Assembly (NCBI GenBank): GCA_022496205.1
Contig: WTXD01000007.1
Span: 124,001 to 188,000, forward strand
Direction: 5' to 3'
DNA length: 64,000 nucleotides
Source: Gloeopeniophorella convolvens
Lineage: Eukaryota > Basidiomycota > Agaricomycetes > Russulales
Shown here: one piece after another, positions 24,615-36,514 of the stretch
How positions within the stretch are numbered: position 1 is the stretch's first letter
Layout of the letters: each line of letters begins with the position of its first letter
Position numbers and translations under genes: made by a program
Notes under the pieces: model-generated
The model's input: only the letters and a program-made list of their open reading frames with translations
Database searches by the model: none
Told to the model about the DNA's origin: nothing

Positions 24615-25905
24615 TCAAAACTCCTCGTCTATCGTGCTGTGATGGATCATGTTGTCATTTATAGGGCCATCAGGAGAAGGTTGTACTCACAAGGTTCGCG
24701 ATGGAGTTGACGGCGGCTCAGGAGTTCGTATACTTGCCATGGAGTACTCCGAAACGCGCCTCTCAAAGAAATTGGCTTTCCCCTGAAGAGAGATCATGTC
24801 CATAAAGTCGAACGGGTTTGCTGATTTGTAGTGTCTTGAATTGCCGAGTGCGACAAGCAGCCGATCGGCAACGAACTCAATGTATTGGCACATAAGGGTT
24901 GCATTCATGCCGATGAGGTCAACAGGGAGGGCGTCTAGAGCTGTTCGTAAGCGACCAGATCCGTGTATTGCAGTTGCAGGACGTTACCAGTCAGGAATTC
25001 CTTCTCGATACTGACGGCCTCTGTGACTATGTCCCTCACGACTTCTGGATGCGGCCTCTGCTTGAGATGCTTGAAGAGTAAACATGCAAAGTCGGTGTGC
25101 ATGCCCTCGTCTCGGCTAATGAGCTCGTTAGAAAATGTCAAGCCAGGCATCAAGCCTCGCTTCTTGATCCAGGATATCGCAGCGAATGAGCCCGAGAAAA
25201 AGACGCCTTCTACAGCAGCAAATGCCACAAGGCGCTCGGCGAATGTTGAGCGCTTGTCAGATATCCACCGCATAGCCCAAGTTGCCTTTTTCTCGATGCA
25301 GGGTATTGATTCAATGGCATCAAAGAGGTGCGCGCGTTCTTGAGGGTCGGATATGTAGGCATCGATGAGGAGCGAGTACGTCTCGGAGTGGATGTTCTCC
25401 ATCATAATCTGGAAGCCATAGAAACAACGGGCTTCAGCGACTTGAGACTTGAACTTCACTTGAAAAGCGCTCAACCAGATTCTCGTTGACAATGCCGTCC
25501 GAAGCGGAGAAAAAGGCGAGCACTCTGGATATAAAGAAACGTTCGTTGTCTTTGAGACGATCATTCCAGTCGGTGATGTCGTGAGATAAATCTATCTCTT
25601 CGGAAGTCCAAAAGGACGCCTGGGCTTGCTTGTACATTTTCCATATCTGCCATCTGTGAGATGACCAGGGATTGTGGCGGCAACATGTAGACTGACATCG
25701 TGGTATTGAATGGGAAATAACACAAAGCGCCTTGTGGATTCTGTAAGAAGGGGTTCCGCGTCTTGGCCCGAGATGAGTGTGAACTCAAAGAAAACAGGAC
25801 AATGTGGGCATTCTGCGTACTCTCGAAGGGAGCAACTTCCCCCACAAATCGAGTATTTCCACCCTTTTCGTGGTTGTGGAGATCGTTGACATATGTCTCG
25901 TCCAT
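24615..25905 (-). CDS. Ribonucleotide reductase small subunit, paralog A
   Basis: R2 subunit carrying the di-iron/tyrosyl-radical centre for dNTP synthesis. Correct splicing restores the normal family sequence [19 protein letters not shown] and [13 protein letters not shown]. Metal ligands and the radical Tyr are all present: Asp in [12 protein letters not shown], Glu and His in [13 protein letters not shown] (Tyr just after), Glu in [10 protein letters not shown], Glu and His in [10 protein letters not shown]. The C-terminal R1-binding tail is encoded by a separate last exon and reads TFTIDEEF, ending at 24615. The start is uncertain: 25905 is the first in-frame ATG, but the frame stays open upstream to about 26022, so an earlier spliced start is possible. 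Head to head with a second R2 gene at 26383. Confidence 0.93.
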
Positions 25906-26204
25906 ACTGCTCCTGGTTTCAGCAGGAGCGCGAGGATCTAAGTTCGGCGCGATGCGGGCAGCGGGCGCGGTGCCCAAGGAACTGATACGTGATAGCTGTG
26001 AGGATGTCGGCGGAAAGGACAACTAGCTCTATTGCTCGCAGAGTCAAGGTGACGCCACAGGAGGATTGACCAGGGGCGATCTCGACCGGGCGATCCTGAC
26101 TCGCGTGTGAGAAATTTGCCAAATGAGGATATCCGGCGCCCGGGGCGGGTGTGGCTGAGCGCTTACACGCTTGTGGGCTTACAAAGCAACTAATTTGCCT
26201 AAAA

Positions 26205-26271
26205 ACGCGTCAACAAGCCACAACAACGCGCGTAGGAGGATGGTTGAATGTTGATTCCTGCAAACACGCGT
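26205..26271. promoter_or_regulatory. MluI cell-cycle boxes between the two RNR genes
   Basis: Exact ACGCGT occurs at 26205-26210 and 26266-26271, with a near match ACGCGCGT at 26226-26233. In fungi ACGCGT (MCB) is bound by MBF (Swi6/Mbp1-type factors) to switch on DNA-synthesis genes, including RNR, at G1/S. The position between two divergent R2 genes fits this role for both. Binding itself is inferred. Confidence 0.7.
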
Positions 26272-26289
26272 AAAGGACTGCTCACTCCT

Positions 26290-26297
26290 TATAAAAA
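26290..26297 (+). promoter_or_regulatory. TATA box of the right-hand RNR gene
   Basis: TATAAAAA at 26290-26297, about 86 bp before ATG 26383 and just downstream of the cell-cycle boxes. Position and match are good for a core promoter. Confidence 0.6.
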
Positions 26298-26382
26298 GCC
26301 CTGTCCCCACCCCTAGTGTTCCCCCAGTTCGCTACTACTGTCTATCATTTACTCGCCCTTCACTCTGCCCTAACACTTGCCA

Positions 26383-27878
26383 ATGGCATCTATCATTCGC
26401 CCTACTACTCCTGTCACCCACGCTGTGCCCGAGGCGACGCCTAGTAAGAAGGTCAGTTGTCGACCATTTCTTAGCACATTCGCACGCCTTCTCATTATCT
26501 TGAAGGCGGCCGCTGCCCTCCAGGCCTTCTCTCTCGAGTCACCGACGAAGCCTGTCAAGAAACTCTCCATTATCGATGATGCCCGCCGCTCATCTTCGCC
26601 CGCAACTCAGAGTGAGCAAGAAGAGGAGATGGATCTTCGTAAACGGTTTGTCGGAGACATCAACCTTCCAGAGAGTGAGTATTCTTGTCCTCGACCTTAT
26701 CTACTCGCTCACCTTCTACGCAGGCCAGGAGCCACTGCTTATGGAATCCAAGCGTCGCTTCGTGTTGTTCCCCATCCAGTACCATGAGGTTAGTCCTTGC
26801 TCAATTCTTCTTACTCCTATCTCAACCTCGGTCAGATCTGGCAAATGTATAAAAAGGCTGAGGCGTCCTTCTGGACGGCTGAGGAGATGGACCTCTCAAA
26901 AGACCTCCACGACTGGAACAACCGCCTCAACGACAACGAGCGCCATTTCATCTCGCATGTCCTTGCTTTCTTCGCCGCTTCCGACGGTATCGTGAATGAG
27001 AACCTGGTCGAGCGATTCTCGAACGAGGTCCAGGCAGCCGAAGCTCGCTGTTTCTACGGATTCCAAATCATGATGGAGAACATCCACTCTGAGACATACT
27101 CCCTTCTCATCGATACCTACATCAAGGACCCAGTACAGCGCGAGTATCTCTTCGACGCCGTTGAGACTATCCCCTGCGTCAAGAAGAAGGCCGACTGGGC
27201 CCTCACTTGGATTTCCGACCAGCGCTCCACCTTTGCAGAGCGCCTCGTTGCTTTCGCCGCTGTCGAGGGCATCTTCTTTTCGGGTTCATTTGCATCCATC
27301 TTTTGGCTCAAGAAGCGTGGGCTGATGCCGGGTCTCACCTTTTCCAACGAGCTCATCAGCCGTGATGAGGGCATGCACACGGACTTTGCCTGCTTGCTCT
27401 TCTCTCATCTGAAGAGGCGCTCTCACCCCAACACCGTCAACAGGATCATCACTGAGGCCGTTGCTATTGAGCAGGAATTCTTGACGGGTAAGTACTTGAA
27501 CTACTGCAACAAGTGCTCTGCTAAGCGTTCATCCAGATGCTCTGCCCGTCGGGCTCATTGGCATGAACGCCGAACTCATGTGCCAGTACATCGAGTTTGT
27601 CGCCGATCGTCTCCTTGTTGCGCTCGGGTGCCCCAAGCACTACAACTCGACAAATCCTTTCGACTTCATGGACATGATTTCGCTTCAGGGAAAGACGAAC
27701 TTCTTCGAGAAGCGCGTGTCGGACTACTCGAAGGCCGGTGTCAAATCGTCGTCAGCCCAGTCAACGTCTGCAGCAGCAGCGGCACCGTCGAACGAAAGAG
27801 CATTGTGAGTTGTGAATCTCGAATTCTTGAGGGACTAATTCTTACAGTTTCTACAGTACCGTTGATGAGGACTTCTGA
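26383..27878 (+). CDS. Ribonucleotide reductase small subunit, paralog B
   Basis: Second R2 subunit. Start [20 protein letters not shown] at 26383, then an N-terminal tail with [17 protein letters not shown] and an acidic [12 protein letters not shown]. The core begins [15 protein letters not shown] and [13 protein letters not shown]. Iron ligands and radical Tyr are present ([43 protein letters not shown]). After the intron at about 27487-27538 comes [18 protein letters not shown]. The C-terminus is extended by an Ala/Ser-rich linker ([17 protein letters not shown]), and the last exon gives FTVDEDF, the R1-binding tail, with stop at 27876-27878. The last intron must end at TTTCTACAG to keep frame. 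Very close in sequence to paralog A, divergently transcribed. Confidence 0.96.
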
Positions 27879-28513
27879 ACGGCGACCTCAGGACCATTCG
27901 CCTTGCACTCCTCAGTTACCATCTCCGCATTTTTTATTTGTGCTCTCGCCAGCTAGATATGACCCATGTATACCTGTACCGCTAGTTCATCATGACCCAC
28001 GATAATATAACGAAGTGTATCAACACCCATATTGATCGGATGGCCAACTCGTTTAGACCTGGAAAGCGAAGCAGCTAGCTCCACCGGTGGCTAGTGAGTG
28101 AGCAGTGTTTGATCTCAAGTCAGACAGTGCCGGAAGTCTTGAGGCTGGCGCATTGGCCTGAGTTACTCATGATCAAAACCATTGATGCAGAGGATGAATC
28201 CGTAGGGTGTAATTATCTTAGCGCATTCGACTGCCGGACATGGATCTACGTGGCACATCACATCTTTTTGCGCCACAAAGACGGCTATGGGCGCCGCTGC
28301 TGCAAATAGATAATGCCAGTATGACATGGCTGTCCGTATAGCTGCGGTGGTGGACAATGCTTAGGCCCGGCGAGCATACATATGCAAACGTCCTGGTCTG
28401 ACATATGATGCATAACGGGTTGACTCGTGTGAACTATTCACCATGATATATACCGTCCGTTCAAGGTTACGGTGTGCAGGGGACGACCCAGGCGAAACTC
28501 ACTGAAGCGCTAC
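27879..28513. other. Convergent intergenic region, no gene seen
   Basis: Lies between the 3' ends of RNR paralog B and the VMA21-like gene. Short frames such as 28094-28309 have no recognisable features. Probably untranslated regions. Confidence 0.5.
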
Positions 28514-28903
28514 TCATCGGTCCTTCCGCGATTCCGAGGGCTTCGTTGCCTCTCGCTCGGCCTTGTCGTCTCTGACAGACGAGATAATGTATGCAACCAA
28601 AACGACGTTTGCAGCAACAATTGCGGTGATAGCAGCGAAGGTAGAGTTGCCTGCGTGATCGCTTTAGACACTGACGCGTGGAAGGCACGACCGTTCCGAC
28701 GTACCGTTCCACACATACTTCTCAGAAGCAAAATACGACGTGAGTGGGACAATCCCTAGGGAGAGGCTGAAGATGACAAGCTTCAGGAGCACACCCCTAC
28801 GATGGCAGTCCGTTTGTGAGTAAGACTATGGATCCGGGGACTGGACTCACCCTTGCTCGGCGGCTTGGACAGTGGCGTGTGCAGGTGCAGCCTGTGCACT
28901 CAT
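28514..28903 (-). CDS. VMA21: VMA21-like V-ATPase assembly factor
   Basis: Small ER membrane protein that assists assembly of the V-ATPase V0 sector. Start MSAQAAPAHATVQAAEQ at 28903. After a short intron (about 28849-28795) comes the first helix LLKLVIFSLSLGIVPLTSYF with the SEKYVWNG-type loop (NG restored across an intron), then a second helix FAAITAIVAANVVLVAYIISS and a charged C-terminus DDKAEREATKPSESRKDR. The two-helix layout with a short loop and cytosolic ends matches Vma21. The ER-retrieval signal is not a plain KKXX: the tail ends RKDR. Divergent from the thioesterase gene, 265 bp between starts. Confidence 0.85.
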
Positions 28904-29083
28904 TATGGTTCCGGAAGTGGGTACACTGTATGACTGGTGGGTGACTCAAGGGTAGCTCGAGGTCATACCACGGTGCAGACGAAAGACGAAAGGAACGCGC
29001 TCCAAGTCAGGCGAGCGTCATGCAAGCCTGGCGCCATTCGGGCCGGATCCGGCTTACCCGCAGCTACTTACTAAGCGCAGCTA

Positions 29084-29097
29084 AGCGCTTAAGCGCT
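29084..29097. repeat. 14 bp perfect palindrome in divergent promoter
   Basis: AGCGCTTAAGCGCT lies in the 265 bp between the VMA21-like and thioesterase starts. A second palindrome, CCGGATCCGG, is at 29043-29052. They could be factor-binding sites; the symmetry is seen, the function is not. Confidence 0.5.
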
Positions 29098-29168
29098 CAT
29101 CCACTCACCCGCGCGCCGAGTCCGAGCATCCCGGGCCCGCGGTCAAGAGCAACACCTGCTAGTACTAA

Positions 29169-29714
29169 ATGTCTAGCAAAACCACGAACGAAGACTCTGC
29201 GTCCCGTCTCAGAGTGCGCAAACGCTCAGACTATCGATATTTCCTCTCTTATCGAACACGATGGTTCGTCCGGCAGCAATATGAAACCATGCACATTCGA
29301 ATTACAAGCATATTTGATAGGAGTGACAATGACCAGTACTCGCACGTCAACAATGCGGTGTATTACCACCTCTTCGACTCAGTTATCAACGCATACCTTA
29401 TCGCGCAGTGCAACCTTTCGCCGCAGACGTCGAAGACCATTGGTCTCGTCGTCTCGTCTCAATGCAGCTTCTTCTCTCCACTCTCTTTCCCTCAAGCGTT
29501 GGACCTGGGTCTCCGCGTCAATCATGTGGGGAAGAGTTCCGTCACATATGAAGTGGGTATATTCCCAGAAGGCAGCGATGAGGTCGCTGCGGTCGGAGGA
29601 TATACGCACGTATTCGTAGACGCGGTGACTAGGAAGTCATCCCAGACAGAAGAGCATATAAAGGGCGGTTTGCAAAGACTACTCGTAGTGGACCCCACGA
29701 GCAGCAAGCTATAG
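29169..29714 (+). CDS. Hot-dog-fold thioesterase (4HBT family)
   Basis: Probable acyl-CoA thioesterase. The hallmark RWSDNDQYSHVNNAVYYHLFD is formed by removing an intron at about 29266-29322; Asp and the HVNN motif form the usual active-site region of 4HBT/FadM-like enzymes. Downstream strands LGLRVNHVGKSSVTYEVGIF and VAAVGGYTHVFVDAVTRKS complete the hot-dog fold. Length is about that of a single-domain enzyme. No clear targeting signal is visible: the N-terminus MSSKTTNEDSASRLRVRKRS is basic and Ser-rich and could be weakly mitochondrial. Substrate unknown. Confidence 0.9.
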   Translation: MSSKTTNEDSASRLRVRKRSDYRYFLSYRTRWFVRQQYETMHIRITSIFDRSDNDQYSHVNNAVYYHLFDSVINAYLIAQCNLSPQTSKTIGLVVSSQCSFFSPLSFPQALDLGLRVNHVGKSSVTYEVGIFPEGSDEVAAVGGYTHVFVDAVTRKSSQTEEHIKGGLQRLLVVDPTSSKL

Positions 29715-30036
29715 TAGACGGAGGTGTACCCGCAGAGATTTGGCGGATGTAACAAGGATTCATTCTTTTTGACGCTGCAAGCCTATTAGACCGGCGTACT
29801 GAAGTGACGGATGGGACCGTGGACGCTTGGGCGAGACGGGCTCAGGCTTGCGGCACGCGCGAAGCCAAACAGGCAGTGCAGCGCAGCGGGCGCTCTCCGA
29901 ACCCAAACCGTCTCCGTCACCTCTCCGGTACACACACGGCCGAGTTGCTGTCCAGCCACGCAGCACACACAATACACGAACCAATCGGTTCCGCACCCCG
30001 AACCAGCGCATCTTTGTGCCATCCCACCACGGCGTC
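29715..30036. other. Intergenic region upstream of ALG8
   Basis: About 320 bp between the thioesterase stop and the ALG8 start. Overlapping frames here (29804-30100 plus strand and 29760-30461 minus strand) have no conserved motifs and cross the real ALG8 exons. Confidence 0.5.
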
Positions 30037-32153
<2,117 letters not shown>

Positions 32154-32231
32154 CATAGATTGTATACGACGAGATACATGAACAGACCAAGGAATATGCC
32201 GGCTGCCATATGCTGCAAATGGTACAAAACT

Positions 32232-33923
32232 TCATTTCTTCGCGATATGCACCACTGTGTGCCGTCAGGCGAGCTCGCGACCGCAGGAGATGTTCGAAGA
32301 CTCACCATCCTCGTCCTCCAATACGTGGTCCAATCCAACTTTCTGCCCCCGTGTGTGCTTTGCGCTCGCACCCCATACGATTGCGCTGTCGAGCCGAGGA
32401 TTAAATAACTGGAGTATGCCCAGATACGCATCGAAGACTTACTACTTCATCTGCTTGGCGATTTCCTTATGGATGGAACTGCAGAAATCCTCAACCGTGC
32501 ACTTCCCATGTTTTAGAACTACCGGAGCGGTATAATCTGGTGCTAGGCCTCTTGGTTTCGTGTACACGCGGACCAGGTCGAGCGCTTGCCACATCTTCTC
32601 GATCAACTCATCAACGTTGAGCCATTCGTTGGAAGATATAGGAACGCTATTGGGAATCTTGTACAAGAGGTCGAGTTCTTCGATGGAGATGGCGTCTATC
32701 TTGTTCAAGACCTTGACAGGTGTCAGCAAAGTGGACGATAAAGATGATGCGAGGCTCACATAGATGGCCGGAATGTACACCCTGCGTGATGTGAGCGAGA
32801 CGAGATTGACAAGCTGGGAAAATGCCTACCGGTTGCCCTCAATCACATCGACCAAGTCGTCTGCTGTTGCCCCAGGTTGACGGATTGCGATATCAGCATT
32901 GTTGAGCTTGTACTCGCTGCATATAGCCTTGATTTCGTCGTGATCAATGTTCGTCAGAGGGACGGTGTTCGTGATGGCTATTCCGCCCTTTTCTTTCTTG
33001 CGGACGAGGACCGCTGGGGGCTTCTTGTTGAGCCGGATGCCGAACCCTTCCAGTTCCGCCTCGATGAGTCTCTTGTCTCCGAGAGGCTTCAGGACATCAA
33101 GGACAATGAATATGAGATTGCATGTCCGTGCAACTAGAGCGACCCGAAGGGTAAGGGTGGAATGCGCGCACGATGCACGGCGAGTCCTCACCGGCGATGA
33201 CTACACATATATGAGCAGACTGAATTCAGATAGATATCACCGTCGAATCTCCGTACCTTGTCGACCTCGTCCCCGACCGTCGTTTGCACCCTCGATGATC
33301 CCAGCTAACAGAGGTGTGCGACAATGAAAACACGGTATACAAGGAGAGAGCTGGAACTCACGTAGATCAAGGATTTGGATGGGTGCGCCATGCACTTTCA
33401 GAGTACCTGGTACCGTTGTGAGGGTCGTGAAATCAATGGCTGAGACCTCGGAGTGTGTGCCCGTTAATTTGGACATTAGCGTAGACTGACGCACTGCAAT
33501 CAGCCTACCGCGCCCGAGAGTAACATTTACGCCACACACCTTTCCGACTGATGGAAATCCGACAAATCCAACGGATGCTACGCCTGTCCGCGCGACGTCA
33601 AAACCAGCACCGCCTCCGCCCCCACCGCTGGACGGAGGAGCGATGAGATCGCGTCGAAGTTTTGCAAGTTTTGCCTTGAGCTGGCCCAAGTGGTAGCTCG
33701 TGGCCTTGTTTTTTTGGGCTTGAGGCCGTCTAGCATGAGGACTGGACGTCGATCACTTGGAGGTGATCACGCACTTTTAGCCTTCGAGAAGATAAGAGCG
33801 CGTAAAGGTTGCAAAGGCCGAGAAGCCTACCATCTCATCTTCGATTTCCTGTGAAGCATTGTGAGAATGAATCGAGAAAAGGCGGTGGTCCAAGCCCACC
33901 TTGATCTTTTGTACGGTCGTCAT
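32232..33923 (-). CDS. RBG1: DRG1/RBG1 developmentally regulated GTPase
   Basis: Conserved OBG/HflX-class GTPase acting on translating ribosomes with a DFRP1/Tma46-type partner. G motifs: GFPSVGKSTLMSKL (G1, joined over an intron), DLPGIIEGA (G3, joined) and [13 protein letters not shown] (G4). The C-terminal TGS domain reads [20 protein letters not shown], and the end is [20 protein letters not shown] with stop at 32232-32234. The 5' end is built from three very small exons: 33900-33923 (24 nt), 33831-33848 (18 nt) and 33775-33781 (7 nt), followed by the exon from 33718. Only this splice pattern gives the family sequence [20 protein letters not shown]. Divergent from the Kch1-like gene, 261 bp between starts. 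Confidence 0.95.
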
Positions 33924-34184
33924 TGTTGTGAGTCTTGTGAGTCTTGAAAAGGAAGTGCGGCAACAGAGCGGCTGACGACTGGCGAGGTTGCCGGAATCTC
34001 GTATTGAAACGCTCGCTCTTGCCCGCTCTTGCCGTCAAAGGCCCTCCGTCTCCATCAGCCGTCACCCGCTCATTAACACAGTCTTTCATGCGACTGGCTG
34101 GTCTTGTCGCCGCACTCCATCTCATCTGAACACACTCAACGCCCACTCTCTTTCTCAGCTGGTATCCACGGTCAGCCCAGCAAC

Positions 34185-36146
34185 ATGTGTGGAGGTCCCA
34201 ATTGGAAGCGCGAAATTGTCCCCGACCACAAGGTTTGTGTCCTGTTGGCCCCCTCCGATCGCGTTTTCGATGGCTGAATGCGTTGTAGTTCGACTTCGTC
34301 GACACTCGGGAATTCACAGACAATGGCTTTGGCATGCGAATGAAGTACGTGCTACTACTCCGTCCCCATACGACCCTCTCCCCCGGTCCCTTGGGGCGCG
34401 TATGGGTCATACGGAACATGCCCATGCACGGGCAGCTCTGTGTGGTCTGATGAACTCACTTGCTGACCGCACACCGTCGCTTCCAGATACCTCTGGCTCT
34501 ATGTTCTCGTCCTCAAATCGTTCCTCGTTTATGTATCTGATATCTTCACTGCCGTGACCATGTTGACCACAAAGTCCTGGTCAAACCAAATCTTCGATCA
34601 CTGCCAGGAGGTCTCAGGTTGTGTTGCCATACCCTTCAACATTGGCAAATGGTTATTTGTCGGCTGTATCATCTTCTCGTTCCTTTTGGTACGTACTTGA
34701 TTCCGTTTCCGCGGCCCGTCAACCTCAAGGTTGACCTTGTTCGTAGCTTGCTTATGAAGGGCGAAAAGCCAAGAAGATTATTGCAAGTCGGGATATATCA
34801 TACGCATTCACCAATGTCATGGCGAACAATTACTACTCTCTCCGTAAGGGTTTAATTCATTCTCTGTGGCTATGCGGCCGACTGATACATGGATTCATAG
34901 GCTCGTACGACCATTTCTGCTTCTTTGACCATATCCAGCGGTCGACGAAGAAATCAGATGACTTCGCTTTCTTCATCTTCTTCACCTTTAAGAGTACGAG
35001 AGTCCCCGCGTCCATTCCCAAAATTTAACATGTCTCCTTGCAGGTTGGAAGCGGCTGTTCTTTGCCGACGGTCCTCGTCAGGTCATCAACGCCCTCACCC
35101 TTTTTGCCATTTACTTGGCGAAGAAGAATGACAAGACGCCGTGGTACAACCTCGGGAAATACTTCGCTGGCAATACCTTGATCGCAACCGCCCTTACCAT
35201 CTCCACCCTCTTCACCGTCATCATCTTCGCTGGTTCTCTCCTCTTGCTCATAGTTGCTGCGATATGCTACATTCCCCTTCTCTGTTATATCAAGGGTAAC
35301 CTAAAGGTATGGTCTGTTCTTTCTGCGAGCGCAACGTCCTGACTTACTGGCCTCAGGAATACTGTTGTCATAAGGTTGACAAGGTGAGAAAAGCCAGTGA
35401 GCCTCATGGAAACTTGCCTCTGACGTATTTCCCAGCGCATCTCTGAGATCATCAAGCGCCGTAACAAAGAACGCACGGCGAAGGCAGTTGCTCTGGCTAA
35501 GAAAGAAGCCATGGGTGATTTCTCCCATCTGAAGAACAAGAAGGGAGAGCTTGTCCATCAGCCACTTCCCCAGCCTACGCTTCCGAACATCTCGCTCGAT
35601 GACGACTTGGCCGATATCGCCTCGCTGCAGAACCGGGCACCCTCTCCGGGCAACAGCTACGCTGGGGGTGGTGACAAGTACTACGCAACTGAGGCAAAAA
35701 CCGCCCACGATTACCCCGCGATGCCGACTTACAACATGCCTTATTCTCGCCAGCAAGACCCCAATGCGCATGCGCGTTACAATCCCTCGGCAGCTAGTCT
35801 CCCGGATGATAACCAGTTCTATGAGGATGATTATGGGAGTACCGCGCACCTTGCCCTTGGTGCGGAACCGCATGCTCAACACGGCGGTGATCACGGCTAT
35901 GCAGCCCAGTATGGTCAAGCTCAAGGCTACGCCGCTGACCCATATGAAGTCTATACTGGACACCCCGGCGAAGGGCACTACGATTACAGTAATCGCCATC
36001 CCGGTCAACATCCTCCCAACCCACCAGGCGACGTCGGGTTGGCCTATGACGATCCCCAAGGCTACCCGGGCTACCCGACTGGCCACCCAAATGGGCAACG
36101 ATCAGCGAGCCCCCAATATGACGGTCGGCAGTTCCACGCCGTATAG
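34185..36146 (+). CDS. Kch1-like fungal potassium transport membrane protein
   Basis: Member of the fungal Kch1/Prm6 family, plasma-membrane proteins linked to low-affinity potassium influx and calcium signalling in yeast. Start MCGGPNWKREIVPDHK at 34185. Helices include LWLYVLVLKSFLVYVSDIF, KWLFVGCIIFSFLLLAY and a C-terminal pair around TALTISTLFTVIIFAGSLLL and LLIVAAICYIPLLCYI. The family-specific central block NNYYSLRSYDHFCFFDHI, STKKSDDFAFFIFFTFKSWK, DGPRQVINALTLFAIY is clear. The cytosolic C-terminus is a long disordered tail rich in Tyr, Gly, Pro, His and Gln (for example GHPGEGHYDYSNRHPGQHP), encoded in one exon to the stop at 36144-36146. Confidence 0.9.
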
Positions 36147-36514
36147 GTCTGGATTGGCGTCACTTGTATCATACTTCCCCTCGCTCCCTATATATACAGG
36201 CTATCTTTGGCGTATTCGACGGTCGTACCACTTTGAGACTTTTGCTCCGATGCTTGGCCACCGTTCAGAGTCTGCTTTACACTTGTTTCTCAGACATGAA
36301 CCGACTGAACCGACTCGAGAAGTCACTGTCTTATTGTGGAGCCGTCTATGACAATGTACGGTATTATTATAACAAATGTTCCATTGGATCCGGTACATGC
36401 GTTTATTGTAAGTTGTGTTAGGAGGTCCGCCCAGATGTTCAAAGATGGCGCCACGCATGCGGATGGTCACCGCTTCGCATAACGGAGGAAACGAGATGCG
36501 ACTTACAACTGCCG

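Noticed and set aside
25640..25860. Apparent loss of the RNR core sequence in paralog A ([10 protein letters not shown] in place of FPIQYH)
   Set aside because: Reading the exon in the correct phase between two introns restores [19 protein letters not shown], so there is no frameshift.
35551..36351. Second plus-strand frame overlapping the Kch1-like C-terminal exon
   Set aside because: Shifted reading of the Tyr/Gly/Pro-rich tail; lacks the family residues and an upstream exon connection.
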